In this document: in pieces, positions 12,201 to 27,200 of the stretch
Numbering within the stretch: position 1 is the first letter of the stretch
Layout: each line of letters starts with the position of its first letter
Assembly (NCBI GenBank): GCA_911728455.2
Contig: OU452221.1
Location: 4,988,290 to 5,052,289, forward strand
Reading direction: 5' to 3'
Origin: Marthasterias glacialis
Taxonomy: Eukaryota > Echinodermata > Asteroidea > Forcipulatida > Asteriidae
Length of the DNA stretch: 64,000 nucleotides
Made by a program: the position numbers and the translations under genes
Notes under the pieces: model-generated
Databases searched by the model: none
Seen by the model: only the letters and a program-made list of their open reading frames with translations
Told to the model about the DNA's origin: nothing

Positions 12201-15200
12201 AATTATGCATTTATACACAAGCCTCAAAAGAATACTTTGGGAGGTTAATCGACCTTACTGGCAGCTGAGAAGCTGAATTGCGAAGGACGCGGCTACATGT
12301 GTTCGAGCTGCAGGCATTCAAGGGCACCTTTGGCAGCTAGCCACATCAACCCATATGACCACGGAGCACAGCCTGAACCGGACTCAACATAAGGTGATAG
12401 TGCCCATGGGTGTATAGTAGACTGAAAAAAAGTCAACTAAGTATAAATAAATAAATAATAATAACAAAAATAAAAATAATGAATACTAATAATGCGCACA
12501 CATCCACCTAATGAAATAACCTTTGACATGCTTGATTGAACTCTGTGTTTGAAGTTCTGTTCCCATTGGTTTTGTACACGAAATCGAACAGAGGATCTCC
12601 ACAGTTTGTCCAAACCACCCAGATGACTTTGGGTTAAGTCCTTGGTTTAAACTGGTAAACACGCTCGGCTTTCCCACATGTTTGTCTACCCAGTAAATCA
12701 ACTTTTATTTTAAGCCATGCCTGTTGGTAAGTCATTGTGTCACATGCGTGCATATCTGCTTCACGCCCAAAGTTTTCGCTACTTCCGTTCCAAAGCTGGT
12801 ATGCGTTTGAGTATAATTTTACCCCAAATTACATATTTCATCAATCAAAGCGCTTCTTTTGACACAAACGTTTGAGAGGACATCCAGTCTTTGAAGAACA
12901 CAATATGTAAAGCCATGTCTAACCATTCAACTTGTCTTACATGAATCCTCATATAAAAACTAGCTCAATGCATGTTCTACGGGCCGCTCGCAATCGGTTG
13001 GAGCCAGTTTGAGTATTGTGGGCATGGCTTACAGTGGAATTATGTCACACTTACCAACAGGATTGTGGTTTTTTTTTTGACACAAAAATGACCGATGAGG
13101 ACCTCGGGCGGTCAAAACTCCTGGATCACTTTTCCTAAAGCCCCAATGGCTACAGGTGCACACTAATTGTCAGCCTATGGAGAGTCCCCGTGTTTGCCAT
13201 CCCGAACAGCATTTTTATCGACTCCAGCAACCTTTCATCAAGTTATTAAACCATCAATCTCAAAACAGATTATGTTTTAATATAAATATGTACTTGATCA
13301 AAAACTACAATCAAATGTTTAACTTAAGAGCCAAACTAAAACTTTTGTACTTAAAAATAATATACATGAATATTTTGATATTTGTAAAAATACGTACATG
13401 AAGGGATAACACTGCATGTAATACATGTTTACATTTTACTGAGAAAATATGAGTATGTACAAGATTTTAGAACCCCCCCCCTTCCCAGCCCAAAGAATAC
13501 AAGCAATAATTAGACTTCTTAATATTCTATATCTACTTTACTTTCAAACCAATGCGTGTTACGGCTCACTTGCATTGCATCAGGGTTTTGTTTTTTGTTT
13601 TTTTTTTGTTTTTTTTTCATTTTCTTGACGTACAGAAGTTTAAAAAAAAATTGTTTTAACAATATTTGTTTGTCAGCAGAAATCACAGGCACATTGAAAA
13701 AAAAAACAGAATAAATACAAAACTTACTTGGACCATTACTAAGTTTGTATCTGCTCACATATTTTCGAGATGTTTTATGTGAATATATATGATTTTTATA
13801 TGTACATTTTCAGTCTATAATACCTTTTGAAATTGAGCTACTTTGTATAGTAAAGAAAAACTTAACTTCTTCGAACGGTAACTTACAAAATATTATCCAC
13901 CTTTACTTTTATATAAAAATGATTGTATGAAAGTATGCCTGCAGTATTATCGTTATAATTCTTTGTTAATGAATCAGCAAAGTCACTGTTGATGTATAAG
14001 ACGTATAACAGTTGTTGAAATCTGCCGTTGGTAGTGGCCCTCTGCAGTTCAAAGCTTTACAGTATAGAGAGGCTGTATGACCCCGGGGAAAAGTTCATTT
14101 TGCAGCCATGTTGGGTACAGCCATGTACAAACTCAATGGCTGTTGCGTCGCCTGCTGATTTATTTCCAGCGTCCGTTTGTGCACGCAGCATTAAAAAAAG
14201 GGTGACGTCACGTGAAGCCTCTCTATACACGTAATACACTTAACTGCTCATTAATATATATGTACATACATAAGGCAGAGTGGTTCCAGACCACTGGGTA
14301 CCAGTGACAAATTTGTTCTCAAAAAGTCTTCATATAGCTTTAAGTACACTGCATGGCCATCTGCAATGGTGATACCAGAACCAAGATTTGTGTGCTCTGG
14401 TTGTTCTTTTATGCAACCATGGTATCTGGTTTGGCTATGTCACCATTAGCAACATGTGTGTCGTGTTCCTCCTCTGGTAGACTGAATCGGACTTTGTTGG
14501 CAGAGCCGTTCCGAGCATGTCCGTTTTGCATCGAGTGGTTATGAGTGTGAGGCAATCCATCGCCTTCGATGATTCCGTTCACGACAGGATCACAGTCGCA
14601 TTTGGGACTGTCTAGCTCCTCGTACAGATGGCCAAACTCGCCCACCTCAGCCTCATCAGGGACACTGGGTTCACTGTCGACCAGCTTGGCTTCAAAGATG
14701 GGGGATTCCTCCTCTTTGGTAGGCGTCGGCACCATGTAGTCGCTGTTCCTCTTATCAAGTTCTATCTCAATGAGGGGTGCTTGGGAGTTCCTCTTACCTT
14801 TGCCCTTCCCTTTGCCTTTGCCCTTCCCTTTCCCATGTGGGGTACCGTAGACAGGTACAGCATCAGGAGGGACAGAGTACACCTCTGCAGTATGGGTGTC
14901 CTTAGCATTCTGCATCCTATCAAAGTCATCCTCGTCAAATGCTGCTCCCTTGTTGATGGACCCTGTGTACCGAATTTGGTTGGACATCTCGGCCTTGCTG
15001 CTCTCCCCATACCCGTCCTCCAAGTCGGCGAACTGAGCCGACTCCGACGTTGCCTTGAAATCGTACTTGGTGTAGGACTTTGGTTTGCGGTACTGCCACA
15101 AGATGACAAAGATTGAGGCCAGGATGAGGAGTGTCCCAAAAAAAGTGGCCAGAACTGACCCGATGATCTCATTGCGGTGTTTGGTCACAAGCGCTGCTAA

Positions 15201-18200
15201 CCCATTATCTGTGCTGCCAGCAGTCGTCAGAAACTCGCACTGATCAACTGTAGTTATGCTGGGGCATGTCTCCAGGAAGACAGTCACACAGATTGTATAT
15301 TTGCCACCTGGTTTCAGATCACCCACCGTCAAAGAGGTGTCCTCTTCATCTGCCAACTGAATGTTAGATTCCGCCATGCCAAACTCTGTCGTCTGTATGA
15401 TGTAGCCTTTGATGAAAGGGCTGTTGTAGGCCGTCCACTCCATCTTGACAGATGTGTCCGTGATGTTGCCAACCTTGACTTGTATTGGGGCAAAGGCACA
15501 CGGGGGAGTGTCTGTCGTCACCGTGGTCGGGTTGCCTGGTGTCGTGGGAACTGTTGTCGTCGGAATGCCGTTTACAATGAGGGAGAACTGTACAGACACG
15601 GCACCGTGACTGTTCCTGGCTGTGCAGTTGTAGTTACCACCGTTGATCGCCTCGGCCTTTTGGATGACTAAGACTGTGCTCTCGAAAGTCGTGTACACAT
15701 TCTCGGCATTGCTAGTGGCCGTTACTTGCATACCATCCGGCCGGTACCATTCAATCTGAGGTTTTGGATCACCACGGGCATTACACTCAAAGTAAATATA
15801 GCCCTGGTAGTTGACAACCATCGAAGAAGGGCTTTTGTTGATGATTGGGACACAGGCGAAGTCAACTTCTTGGATGGTGTACACATACTGGCCTTGTAAA
15901 ACAGAAGGGGTCACGCATGTCCACTGCGCACTATAGTGATCAATCTGGGTCAATTTCAGCCAGTTCAGGAACTGGCTCATGCGACAGTTGCAGTCCCAGG
16001 GATTTCCTGTCAGGACAAGCGTCACTAGAGAGCTGAGTGGCGTAAGAGCAGTACTGTCCAGGTTCTGTAGACTGTTGTAGCCCAGATTCAGACTCTGCAG
16101 TTGGGAAAGTCCAACAAAGGCCGTTTCGTTGATGTCCACCAGTGACATACTGGACAGCATGAGGTCCTGCAAGGATGTTAGACCCTCAAAAACTCTGGGA
16201 GGAATTTGGGAGACTTGGTTTCCGGACAAGTCTAGTCTTTGTAGCATTGTCAGGGATTGAAAGACAAATTGTGGTATCTGGCTGAGAGAAGAGTGGGAGA
16301 TGCTTAGACTCTGAAGCATAGGATTCATGTCGAAAGCTCCAGGGCTGACTTCAGTCAGAAGATCATTATTGCCAATGGATAGGACACGGAGGTTGGGAAA
16401 GTCTCTCAGCGTGGACTGCGATATTGAACCGAGTCGATTCTGTTCCAAGTCCAGTTCTTGAAGTTCTGGCATTCCCTGGAAAACTCCTTGAACTGAAGTG
16501 AGTTGATTGGCCTTCAGGCTCAATATCCTGAGATGATTCAGACCGTTGAAGGCTCCGTTGGCTATGGACTGGATTCCGCAAGAGATCAGATGCAGGGCTA
16601 TTAGGTTGGGCAGATGGGCGAATGCTCCCCGTGGAAGAAGATTGAAGTTGTTCTCGTTGAGATACAACGTTACTGTGTATTGTGGTATATCAGATGGGAT
16701 GCTTGTAAGGGAGGCCATTTTGCAGTCCACTGTCCGTGTCATTGAATTGCAGGAGCATCTGGACGGGCAGGGTGGTGGGGTAGTTGTTGGCTCTTGCGTT
16801 GTAGTGCTTGGAGGAGACGTTGTCAGGGTCTCTGTCGCGGGACTTGTAGTGGTCGCCATCATGGTAGTTGTTGGGGTCTCCATCGTGGGAGTTGTCGGGG
16901 TATCCGTCATGGGAGTTGCCGTGGGCTCCGTCATAGGACTTGGAGGTGATGACATTGTAGGACTTTGGTCTAATACAGTAGTACCTTGCGTCGGCTGTGT
17001 TGTTTCCATGGGTGGTGGCTGTGTGGTAGGAATAGTTGTCCGCAGTGGTCTGGGTGTCGCATTCGGCTGTGCATTGCTTAGTGGGAGTTGAATGCATAGC
17101 CCGAGTAGAAGCAAGGCAAACAGGGCTCCGTGTTTGAGTGCCATGACTGATATCGTGAAGGCACTGTTGGAGAATGAAGGACTGGAACCTGTAACAGAAG
17201 AGTAACAGGGAGAGTATTGGATTGGTAGTCATGGATTTATAAGTTTCAATCTGACATCACACTTTTATAGAGCCATTCCCCCATTTCTCTCTGTAATAAC
17301 ATCAAAGTTCAACCTTGTTTCCAGAGGGTGATTGATCTCGCGTGCTATTTTTTTGGTACTGAGGTTGGCTCGATCATAACCTCCGGAATTGTGACACTAA
17401 AATCTCCCAAAATATGGGAGATTTTAAAGAGTCCTCTGGCGCGCATAGTGGTTTGACAACTGGATGTTTCAATCAGCATGTTCTGGTCGTCAAAACCTCA
17501 AAAGGTTTGCGGCTACACCAGGAACATGGCCACTTCTTTTCAGAACCAGAACTCATGGAGTTTTATGTACATGGTGTCTCTGCAAACCTCATTTGATTGT
17601 ATCTCCACCATGCAAAGTTTCAAATCCTACTCATGTACATGGTGTTACTGCAAACCTTACTAGATTGTATCTCCACCATGCAAAGTTTCAAATCCTACTC
17701 ATGTACATGGTGTTACGGCAAACCTTACTAGATTGTATCTCCACCATGCAAAGTTTCAAATCCTACTCATGTACGTGGTGTTACTGCAAACCTTACTAGA
17801 TTGTATCTCCACCATGCAAAGTTTCAAATCCTACTCATGTACGTGGTGTTACTGCAAACCTTACTAGATTGTATCTCCACCATGCAAAGTTTCAAATCCT
17901 ACTCATGTACATGGTGTTACGGCAAACCTTACTAGATTGTATCTCCACCATGCAAAGTTTCAAATCCTACTCATGTACATGGTGTTACTGCAAACCTTAC
18001 TAGATTGTATCTCCACCATGCAAAGTTTCAAATCCTACTCATGTACATGGTGTTACGGCAAACCTTACTAGATTGTATCTCCACCATGCAAAGTTTCAAA
18101 TCCTACTCATGTACATGGTGTTACCGCAAACCTTACTAGATTGTATCTCCACCATGCAAAGTTTCAAATCCTACTCATGTACATGGTGTTACTGCAAACC

Positions 18201-21200
18201 TTACTAGATTGTATCTCCACCATGCAAAGTTTCAAATCCTACTCATGTACATGGTGTTACCGCAAACCTTACTAGATTGTATCTCCACCATGCAAAGTTT
18301 CAAATCCTACTCATGTACATGGTGTTACGGCAAACCTTACTAGATTGTATCTCCACCATGCAAAGTTTCAAATCCTACTCATGTACATGGTGTTACGGCA
18401 AACCTTACTAGATTGTATCTCCACCATGCAAAGTTTCAAATCCTACTCATGTACATGGTGTTACGGCAAACCTTACTAGATTGTATCTCCACCATGCAAA
18501 GTTTCAAATCCTACTCATGTACATGGTGTTACGGCAAACCTTACTAGATTGTATCTCCACCATGCAAAGTTTCAAATCCTACTCATATACATTGTGTTAC
18601 TGCAAACCTTACTAGATTGTATCTCCACCATGCAAAGTTTCAAATCCTACTCATGTACATGGTGTTACAGCAAACCTTACTAGATTGTATCTCCACCATG
18701 CAAAGTTTCAAATCCTACTCATGTACATGGTGTTACGGCAAACCTTACTAGATTGTATGTCCGCCATGCAAAGTTTCAAATCCTACTCATGTACATGGTG
18801 TTACGGCAAACCTTACTAGATTGTATCTCCACCGTGCAAAGTTTCAAATCCTACTCAAATACATGATTTAACTGCAAACCTCACTAGATTGTATCTCCAC
18901 CATGCAAAGTTTCAAATCCTACTCATGTACATGGTGTTACCGCAAACCTTACTAGATTGTATCTCCACCATGCAAAGTTTCAAATCCTACTCAAATACAT
19001 GATTTAACTGCAAACCTCACTAGATTGTTTCTCTCATACAGATTTATGTACGTGGTGTCTCTGCAAACCGCAATAGATTTTTTTTAATATTTTTATTTCT
19101 TATTATTTATTCTTCTTAACGGTTGCTGATCTGTTTTTATTCTCCTCTCACAATATGGTTCAACCTTCCCTTGAGATTAAGAGAAGAGACCAACAACAAC
19201 AAAATTGCCTGGAAGGACATTTTCGGAAACTCTCGACTGACAATCTCCCTGAAGGAATTTCACACAACAATAACGAGTAAAAAGGAACTGCAAATTCATC
19301 ATCCTGTTAAATTGTCAGCTTAGTTGTTGTTTATCATGTTTATGGTACATGTACACGTTTTCTTTGCAGGCTGCAATCTTTATCGCTGAATTTATATTAA
19401 AGAAAAAAACATAGACCTGCAGTGAAAGTTTCAGCTTTACATAAAAGTTTTGAAGTGGGCATGTTCGCATACAAAGCTTTGGACAAGGCTAGCATTGTAC
19501 CAGAGGTTAGATATTGGATTATAACCATTAAAAAGAACATTTGCTTATCACAGGGTCAGTCATTCAAATCTTATCCAAGTCCAGACAATTTGGTGTGGAG
19601 TGGCATAGGAGAGGAGGATATGGGAGGATGGAGGCCACGTGTTAGCAAAATTGTTTTTATCCTGCACTTTTGACTGCAGCCACGAAAGCATTGGCAACAA
19701 ACCATATTATGTTACAAGTCTTTTCTGGGAAAGGTACTGGAAGTTCTGGGTAGAGCCAGTGCAAGATAACCCTTGATAATAATCGGCTGTTCTATAGCGC
19801 AATGCCAAAGTATGATCATTGCACTTGGAACATTATTACCCCTGGTCACTGGGCCATTTATTTCATTCCTTAAACCATCTCAGCTCCCCATGGAGTAAAC
19901 AGCCTGTGCTGCCAAGTATGTAGCGCACCAAGCTAAATCAATCACAAGAACCATCTCTGCCCTCACCGGTACTGTACCTATCTACTCCTGGGTGAAGAGA
20001 AGCAATTATAGTTGAGTGTTTTGCTCAAGGACATGACCGGGATTCAAACCCACACCCCGATGACCTACTCCTATGAACTAAACCGCTCAGCCACGACACG
20101 TTAACTCTGGATGCTGTGCTCTGTTTCTCTACAGGAGAACAGAGCAAACTTAAGCCAAGTTTCAAATCAAGTGGCTTCGGCTTTGGCTGTGACCGGTAGC
20201 CTCAACATTTCTTGCATTTCAGCCATAGCCACTAACAAAGCCATTATTTCGGACAAGGCCTTCAACCTAGTTCTTCTCAGAACTGCCACTTCTTACAAAA
20301 GAGATTATTCACAAGGTTGCCAATTTTGTTAACCAGTTCCCTTATACTTTCCACACATACGAAGCTTCAAGTCTTACTTAAAAATTTAGTTTAAGAATGT
20401 TCAACATCAAGGGGTGGTTAAACATCGCTACAGGATTATATTCCAGACAAGACCACTGAACAGTTATGTTTGCCCTCGAGCTAAGCTTATGATATGCACT
20501 GCCAATAAGATTGTATAAGTTGGGATTTAAGATTATCCCAACCCACCCAGAGCTAACATTTGCTTGGGAAATATAACAGTGTGTGGCTGCATAGCTGAAT
20601 ATTTCTTGCAGTATCTTGCACCGTGGGACTGGGTATACACTGTCTGTGGCAGGGTACAGTATTCGGTCTATTGGGACTTTGTTTCCCTTCAATTTTTTTT
20701 TGTGCTGGCATTTATGGGCCTATTTCATTGGTAAATGTGTAAATAGTTTGATGTCATTTAGCAAAATTACTCTGGGGAATGGAGGAGGGGAAAGGGAAGA
20801 ATGATGGCGGAAGCTCACTGATTATATACCACCCGTTTATACCACCAATGTCCATGCATTTAATTCTCAAGAAACGTTTAAAACTGAACTAAGGACAATG
20901 CTATTTTACACAGTGCCGTAACCGGGAAGGGGGCGGACTAAGAACCCTTGCCTCACGCTCCCCCCCCCCCACCCTTGAGATAAAAAAAAAATGCACAAAT
21001 GAATGGTTCGAGACATCAGAAGCCCCCATAATTATGTCTTTGCACCTGCATCCCAACCCCACCCTCTCCTCCCCCCAAATGAAAATGTCTGGTTGTGCCA
21101 CTGTACATGTATATTACACATGTCTACTGTGTCTATTCATGGTCTAACTGGTTTTGTAAATTGGATTTCAGTTTTTGCCATGTTTAATCAAGTTGTTCAT

Positions 21201-24200
21201 GTACTGCTGTGGCACTATGAGTAATGTACATGTACATGTACTTAAATAAATCCATATACTATTAATATAAATTTTTTATAAATGACTGCCTGAAATACTG
21301 TCATGGGCAAGAAAATAGCATTTGAAGACCTACATTTGAAGACCTTGGCCAAGATCACAGCGCCTGCTTTATTTTGATTGCAGCAATAGAATTAAGCATG
21401 TTTTGTTTTTGTTTTCGCCAAAGACGTGACTCAACAAATTTGACAAATTTTCATGTATGGGTTGTATGGATGGAGAATATGGATTGTATGGATGGAGTGT
21501 ACAACATCCATAAACCATTAATGTACACGTGCACTTATTATCTCGTTAGTTCGGAAGTTTGTCTCGGTTTTTTTTTTACAAGAGTGAAATAGTTGGCATT
21601 ATTTTGGAGTGTGGTGGCTGAGTGATCTATTGCACTGGACTCAAGTCCTGGTGTTGTCAAGAGTGTGGGCTCAAGTCTCTTCCATGACACTTGTTTCCTT
21701 GAGCGAAGACACTTACATGAAACCACAATTGCTTTGTCCTTCTTGGGTGGATGGTCTTGTGTGTTTTTATAAAAAGAATCTAGCAGTTAAGAGAAGGGGT
21801 TTGCCCTGGCGTTTCTGGCATGGTTGGCTGAAGATTAGGCCCCTACTTTTTTAAATGTAAAAGAGTGAAAATTTCACTGTCTCGCCCGAGTGGTGTCATT
21901 TTGGATATTTTGGGAGTGAAACTCACCGTGCATCACCCTTTTTGAGTGAAATTGGAGCGAACTTCACTCTGATTCTAGTTTACAACCAGTCTTTCACTAT
22001 AAAAAGTGTTGTCAACCATAAGGCTCTTTGCAAGAATGGTATGGCGGACAAAACTAGTGGTTTTTCACTCTTTTACATTTAGAGAGTACAAGGTGCTATA
22101 CATGTGTATAAAGGTTTTCACACTTCAAACATAGTTCTGCAAACCTATTGTACAAATAATAAATGGTTTGAGACGCCCGTAGGGTATAGAAAAAAATGCT
22201 TCGTAAGGAGCTATAGTTTCCCAGTTCTACCATTAGACAGAGTATGTTGTGATATTCTACGATTTTGAAGGTTGTTTTCGTCTGTTTGGATGATGGAGTC
22301 AGTATGATATGAAGTCAGGTTTGATTAACAAGTAACGATTTTGCTCAACCCCAACGGACATAGGTGTCTGGCTGGCATCACACTGATGTGTCAGCTGTGT
22401 TTATCGATCAACCGTTTCTCCCTTAAAGACGTTGCAGCGAAAGAATTGATTGAAAACAATAGCTGTTGGAAGTCATCGTTGAAAATATTACTTTGGTTTG
22501 TAAACAGTGTGTAAACAATTTTACCTCGACTCCGTCTCAGTAAAATTATCGAGAACCAGTCCTCACCGTGTTTAAACAACTAGTTGAAAACCTCTTCACC
22601 ACACTTTTCATTCCCTTAGAGTGAAACCCAGAAGCTCCTTACTCTTTAAACAGTAGTGTTAACATTCAAGAGGGAGTTTCACTATTGCCTATTTCCACTA
22701 TTGTAAGAAATTAATATGCTCGAGGAATCAACATCTGGCTGTGAAGTCTAAAGTCATAAGCATTGCGTCCGAGTCCCAAGTCTTCTTGAGTTCAGATGGT
22801 TGAGTCCAAGTCGAGTCACATTTGCTATGACTCGGACTAGAGTCACTAGTCACACAACAGTGATAGCTGTAAATTGACTCATTCAAAAGGCTTTTTTTTT
22901 CCTGAGCAAGATTTGAGTAAGCTACATGTCGTACCAGATTTGTAGGGAACCATTTAAAAATATTTAACATGCGAAACTTTGCTAAGCTGCTGAACAAATT
23001 CGTTGCAGGTTGGGTTGGTGAAAAATAGACTATCTTTCTAATTTCATCATTTTCCCTTTTTTCCCCCACAGAATTACACTGCTTTCGTTTACATGTAGTT
23101 TAGTTTCTTTGCTTGTAACACAACGAAAATCACACAAGGTTGGCGGACATGAGTGCACCTTTAACATCAAAACACCTGCTGCTTGTCTCCTTGGTAACCA
23201 TGTATCATAATTAAACAGAACCTCCTGGGCTTTCTGTTTACACATAAATAAATATGACAACAATTATGATTACTGAATATATACACTCACTACAGATTTA
23301 CAGACGTTGGGCGTTATTTTATTATTTTTGCTGAGTGGAAATTTGCTCCGATCGGTTTTTGAGAAAGCATAATTTTGACCCTTGCTGTTTGGAACATTTG
23401 ATTTACAGCATCCTTGTTTGTGCAGAGGGTTTATTTTACCAGTGTAATATACAAACCTGCATAATTAGACCACACTGGAAGGAATATTAATGTGACTACA
23501 GCTGTCAGTCCGGAAAGCCACGCACCCATTGTTCTAGGCATTCATTATTTATGAGCTCACTCTGTTTTTTATCTAATGGAGTCAATTTATGCCTACAACT
23601 CAGGCAGGATATTCGTCTGACTTCAGTATCATTTATGATTTTTTTTTTTGCCCTCAGAATATTATTGCAAATCATTATGAAGTAGCTTGAAAAAGTCTGT
23701 AAAAGCCTTCGCTAATGTATGTCAGCCCTGTACACAAGAAACTGCTCATACTTTTTTTCTCTAGGGTCAGTCACATGCCTGCAAACCATTTTGTAGTTAA
23801 CATGAACTTTGAAACTAGAAAACTATCTAGCCTTAAAGTTGGACGTCCCCCTAGGCATGCTTGTTTTTTCCCCTTAGATTCATAGATTTTGACTTGAATA
23901 GAAATAAGTCAAGAAGTTTTTTACATTTTGACAGTTTGGTTTCTCTCGAAAACCACAGCACATCAACCAGGAATGTGAAGTTGTGTCTGAATCAAGCATT
24001 TTGGGGTACGGCTGTTGCCGCCGGCTGCAGGGACTACATTGAAAAACAGCCGAACATGTTCATAAGGACACATTCTGAGTAATGCATTTTCTTTTTTAAA
24101 GTTCTTGACGAATGGTTTGATAATGTGATATAACTGACAGATTGGTGTTACTTCCAAATTCATCCAAAAGAAGAATCAGATTGTAAGATGCAGGACTGAA

Positions 24201-27200
24201 ATTACACAGAGGCCATGGCCTCTGTTGCCCTGGTCTTGGCCTTGGTGCCCCTTCAAAAGCTTCTCATAGGCTTTAATATTGTCCAATGGAAGTGCTCCTT
24301 GCAAGAAAAAAAATGACTTTGCACTCTAAAAAATGATTCTGTATTATTATCATTATTTGTCATGAAAAAGAGTAGTAAAATAAACATTTCCAAAATATTC
24401 CCATCCTTAACAATGCTTGCACACACACAAATGAAAAAACTTCATACATTGAAAGTGAATTTGAAATCCTTCTCTGAAAGGCTGAACTTTCATATTGTGT
24501 TTGGACACCTCTTCGTACTGCGTCACATGCTTACGTGGGAAGCCCAGACTGGGCCATTGTATGTTGTCAGGGGGAAAAAACACGAATAATAACCGTGGTA
24601 TGACTCGAAAAAAAATCTATTCATAACAACGATGTGTGGAATGTTTTTCCCTTACTGCTCCAGTGCCCAAAAATTGTCCCTTTGATTTGATTGTTAAGTG
24701 GAAATATGTGTTTTGAGAATCCAAAGGTTAGGTGAAATATTTTGGCACGATCGATCCGATGATATATGTACCAGGGAAAATACAATTTTTATCGGCAGAC
24801 TGTTAATGGTGTTTTATCTAAATTTTACGCTTCAGAAAGGTGTGAAGGGATAGCAAGAATAACAATTTGGATTGGATTGAATCGGTGTGATGTCCCTTGT
24901 AATTGTTACAATCAAATATTTATCGCTGTTTAACACGCTTCTCACTTGTCGTTCCTAATGGTAGGAAACGTCATCATTGTTATTTATTTGGGATGCTCTT
25001 ATTCATGAAGTGTTTTTAGAATTGTGATTCTTATAATAATAGAAAGAAGAATACTCGGTTCTTGTGTAGAACTATGGTGGTCTCAAGGCACATAATATTT
25101 TAAGCGACAGGTAGGCAGAGCTATTTGAACAGATTGATCCATTAAGCCCAGCCTACCTTAGAAAGTGCCTAGCAACAGCACATGGTGTGACTTTCTTGCC
25201 CGATCACAGCGGTGGTTCAGTTGCGGCTACAGACATGTATCGAATATACACTTAAACGAGGTTTTTTCGTGAATGGTATGGATTTAGTTTCGTGGCCTTT
25301 TGAGCAGTGCCTTGAGTCCAAAGAACAATGCAGACAGGAACACTGTTAAACCACTTCTACACGACTGTACAGGGACCACAGCTGTGGGATTTGCACCACC
25401 CGAAATTGAAACAAAACAAACGTTAGTTACAGCTGTGTGTGCTGTTGTGTGTCAGAACATTGGTGGCGGATTGTTTACTTTTTGAGTCAGACATTTGTCG
25501 GACTTTCATTGGCGTTGTCAAGGCTGTGATTGGTCAATACGTTTGTAGGCGGGGCTTAATGGATTGGTCCATTATGAGACCCATTATGTGATAGCACTTT
25601 GTGAGGGTTTAAGGCGCAATCTGCAACCAACCATGCCAGAAACAGTGAAGCTAAACCCTCTTCTTTTATTTATAAGTGTACTGGGTTCCTTTTACGTGCA
25701 TTACATGACATGCTGGACGTACTTTTTAATGTCACATCCAAAGGATGAAGCATTTATGGTGAAAGTGTCTTGCTCAAGGACACAAGTGCCATGACCGGGA
25801 CCTGAACCCACACACTGACATAACCAGTACTTGAGTCCGGTGCACTAGACCTCTCTGCCACTTTCTCAAAATGTTCATGTACTTGTACTGAGCAAGACTT
25901 CACCAACTTTATAACTGAACACTTGACACTTTGCAACAAACTGAAGTATATTTCAACACTTGTTTCGGTAGCGATTGGAAAAGGATATATCTCAGTCAGT
26001 GAAGTGGGGCAATCTCTTTGTCTTCTTGAGAGATGCAAATGTGCACAGAGGTCAAGGGGAATCCTTGTATGTGCAGGCAATTGTACTGGACTTTCCGTAT
26101 TCTGCCACAAAGGACCCTTGATTTAAAATCTTCCTCAGGGGATGTCCGCTACCCTGTAGAAAGATTTATCAATTGATGTGTCCAATCAGTGGGGACAATT
26201 TAAGCAAGGCCGTGAAAGCTGTACAGTTGTTTGGCGGTGACCTTCACTAACAGTTTGGCCTTAGAAAAAAATCAAGGTTGATGAAGCAATTGATGGAATA
26301 GAGGTGATTAATCCTGGCGAGTGGAAAGGAAAACCTTGAACACCTACATGTAATTGAAAAAATCTTGGTTGGGTGATCATGAACTTTTACCAAAGGCCTT
26401 ATCTGTAATGTATTTGAAATTAACCTGAAAGAATGAATCCGGACCTTCATTCTAAAAGATATGAGGAGAGCTGAAACTGCCCTCCTGAAATTATCCAGGA
26501 GAGCCGTGTGCAGACTTCAGAACCAAACTTCATAAGTCTAAAAAGTGAAACTTAAAACACGATTTTATGAAATAGGATGTTTAGTTTGAGCAGGTATTTT
26601 ACTGTAATGATTTTTAAATGCGCGTTCAGCATTGTTGGATTGGATTGGCGGACTGTTATTTTTGTTACATGATCGTAGTAAGTAAATGACACATCGGTAA
26701 TTCATTTTCTGCTGTGAATGAATTCTATTGTTGTTTTTTTAATTTTTTTTATAAATTTATAAAATCCATTTAAAATTTTAAGGAGTGCATTTTTTCGTAT
26801 TTCTGGATGCAGCTGAGTTCGGGGGAGTGTGATTGCACTAAAAAAAAATGATGTTTTGTGAAACAGCCTATTGTAGATTTTGGTTGGGAAATTTGTTCAA
26901 AACAGGAAACTTAGGTTTAAACAAGTTCATGTGCACCATCATATAAAAAGGAGAAACATGTCAGTGCCAATTCCCATCAAATATTGAAATTGAATATTGC
27001 AAAGGCATTTCAAATTCCTATCTCACATTTATGTATATTTGTTTGGACATCTTGAACAAAACCTGAAAAACAATCTTGTGGCGTCATTTGCAGAGCTTTG
27101 GTTTTATTCCTACAATCTCCGAAAACTTCTTGTTACAGGCGTGCCCCTTTTCACCCGAACATCTGATTTCCTTGTTATTTTTCAAGACACAAGTTCCACA

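Noticed and set aside
14628..16036. Several + strand frames of 60-160 codons
   Set aside because: They are antisense shadows of the LRR-Ig-FN3 coding sequence, with biased composition from the minus-strand codons.
17563..19080. Regular 68-bp array considered as a CRISPR-like array
   Set aside because: There are no unique spacers between repeats, the unit is contiguous and the setting is a eukaryotic genome. It is a satellite.
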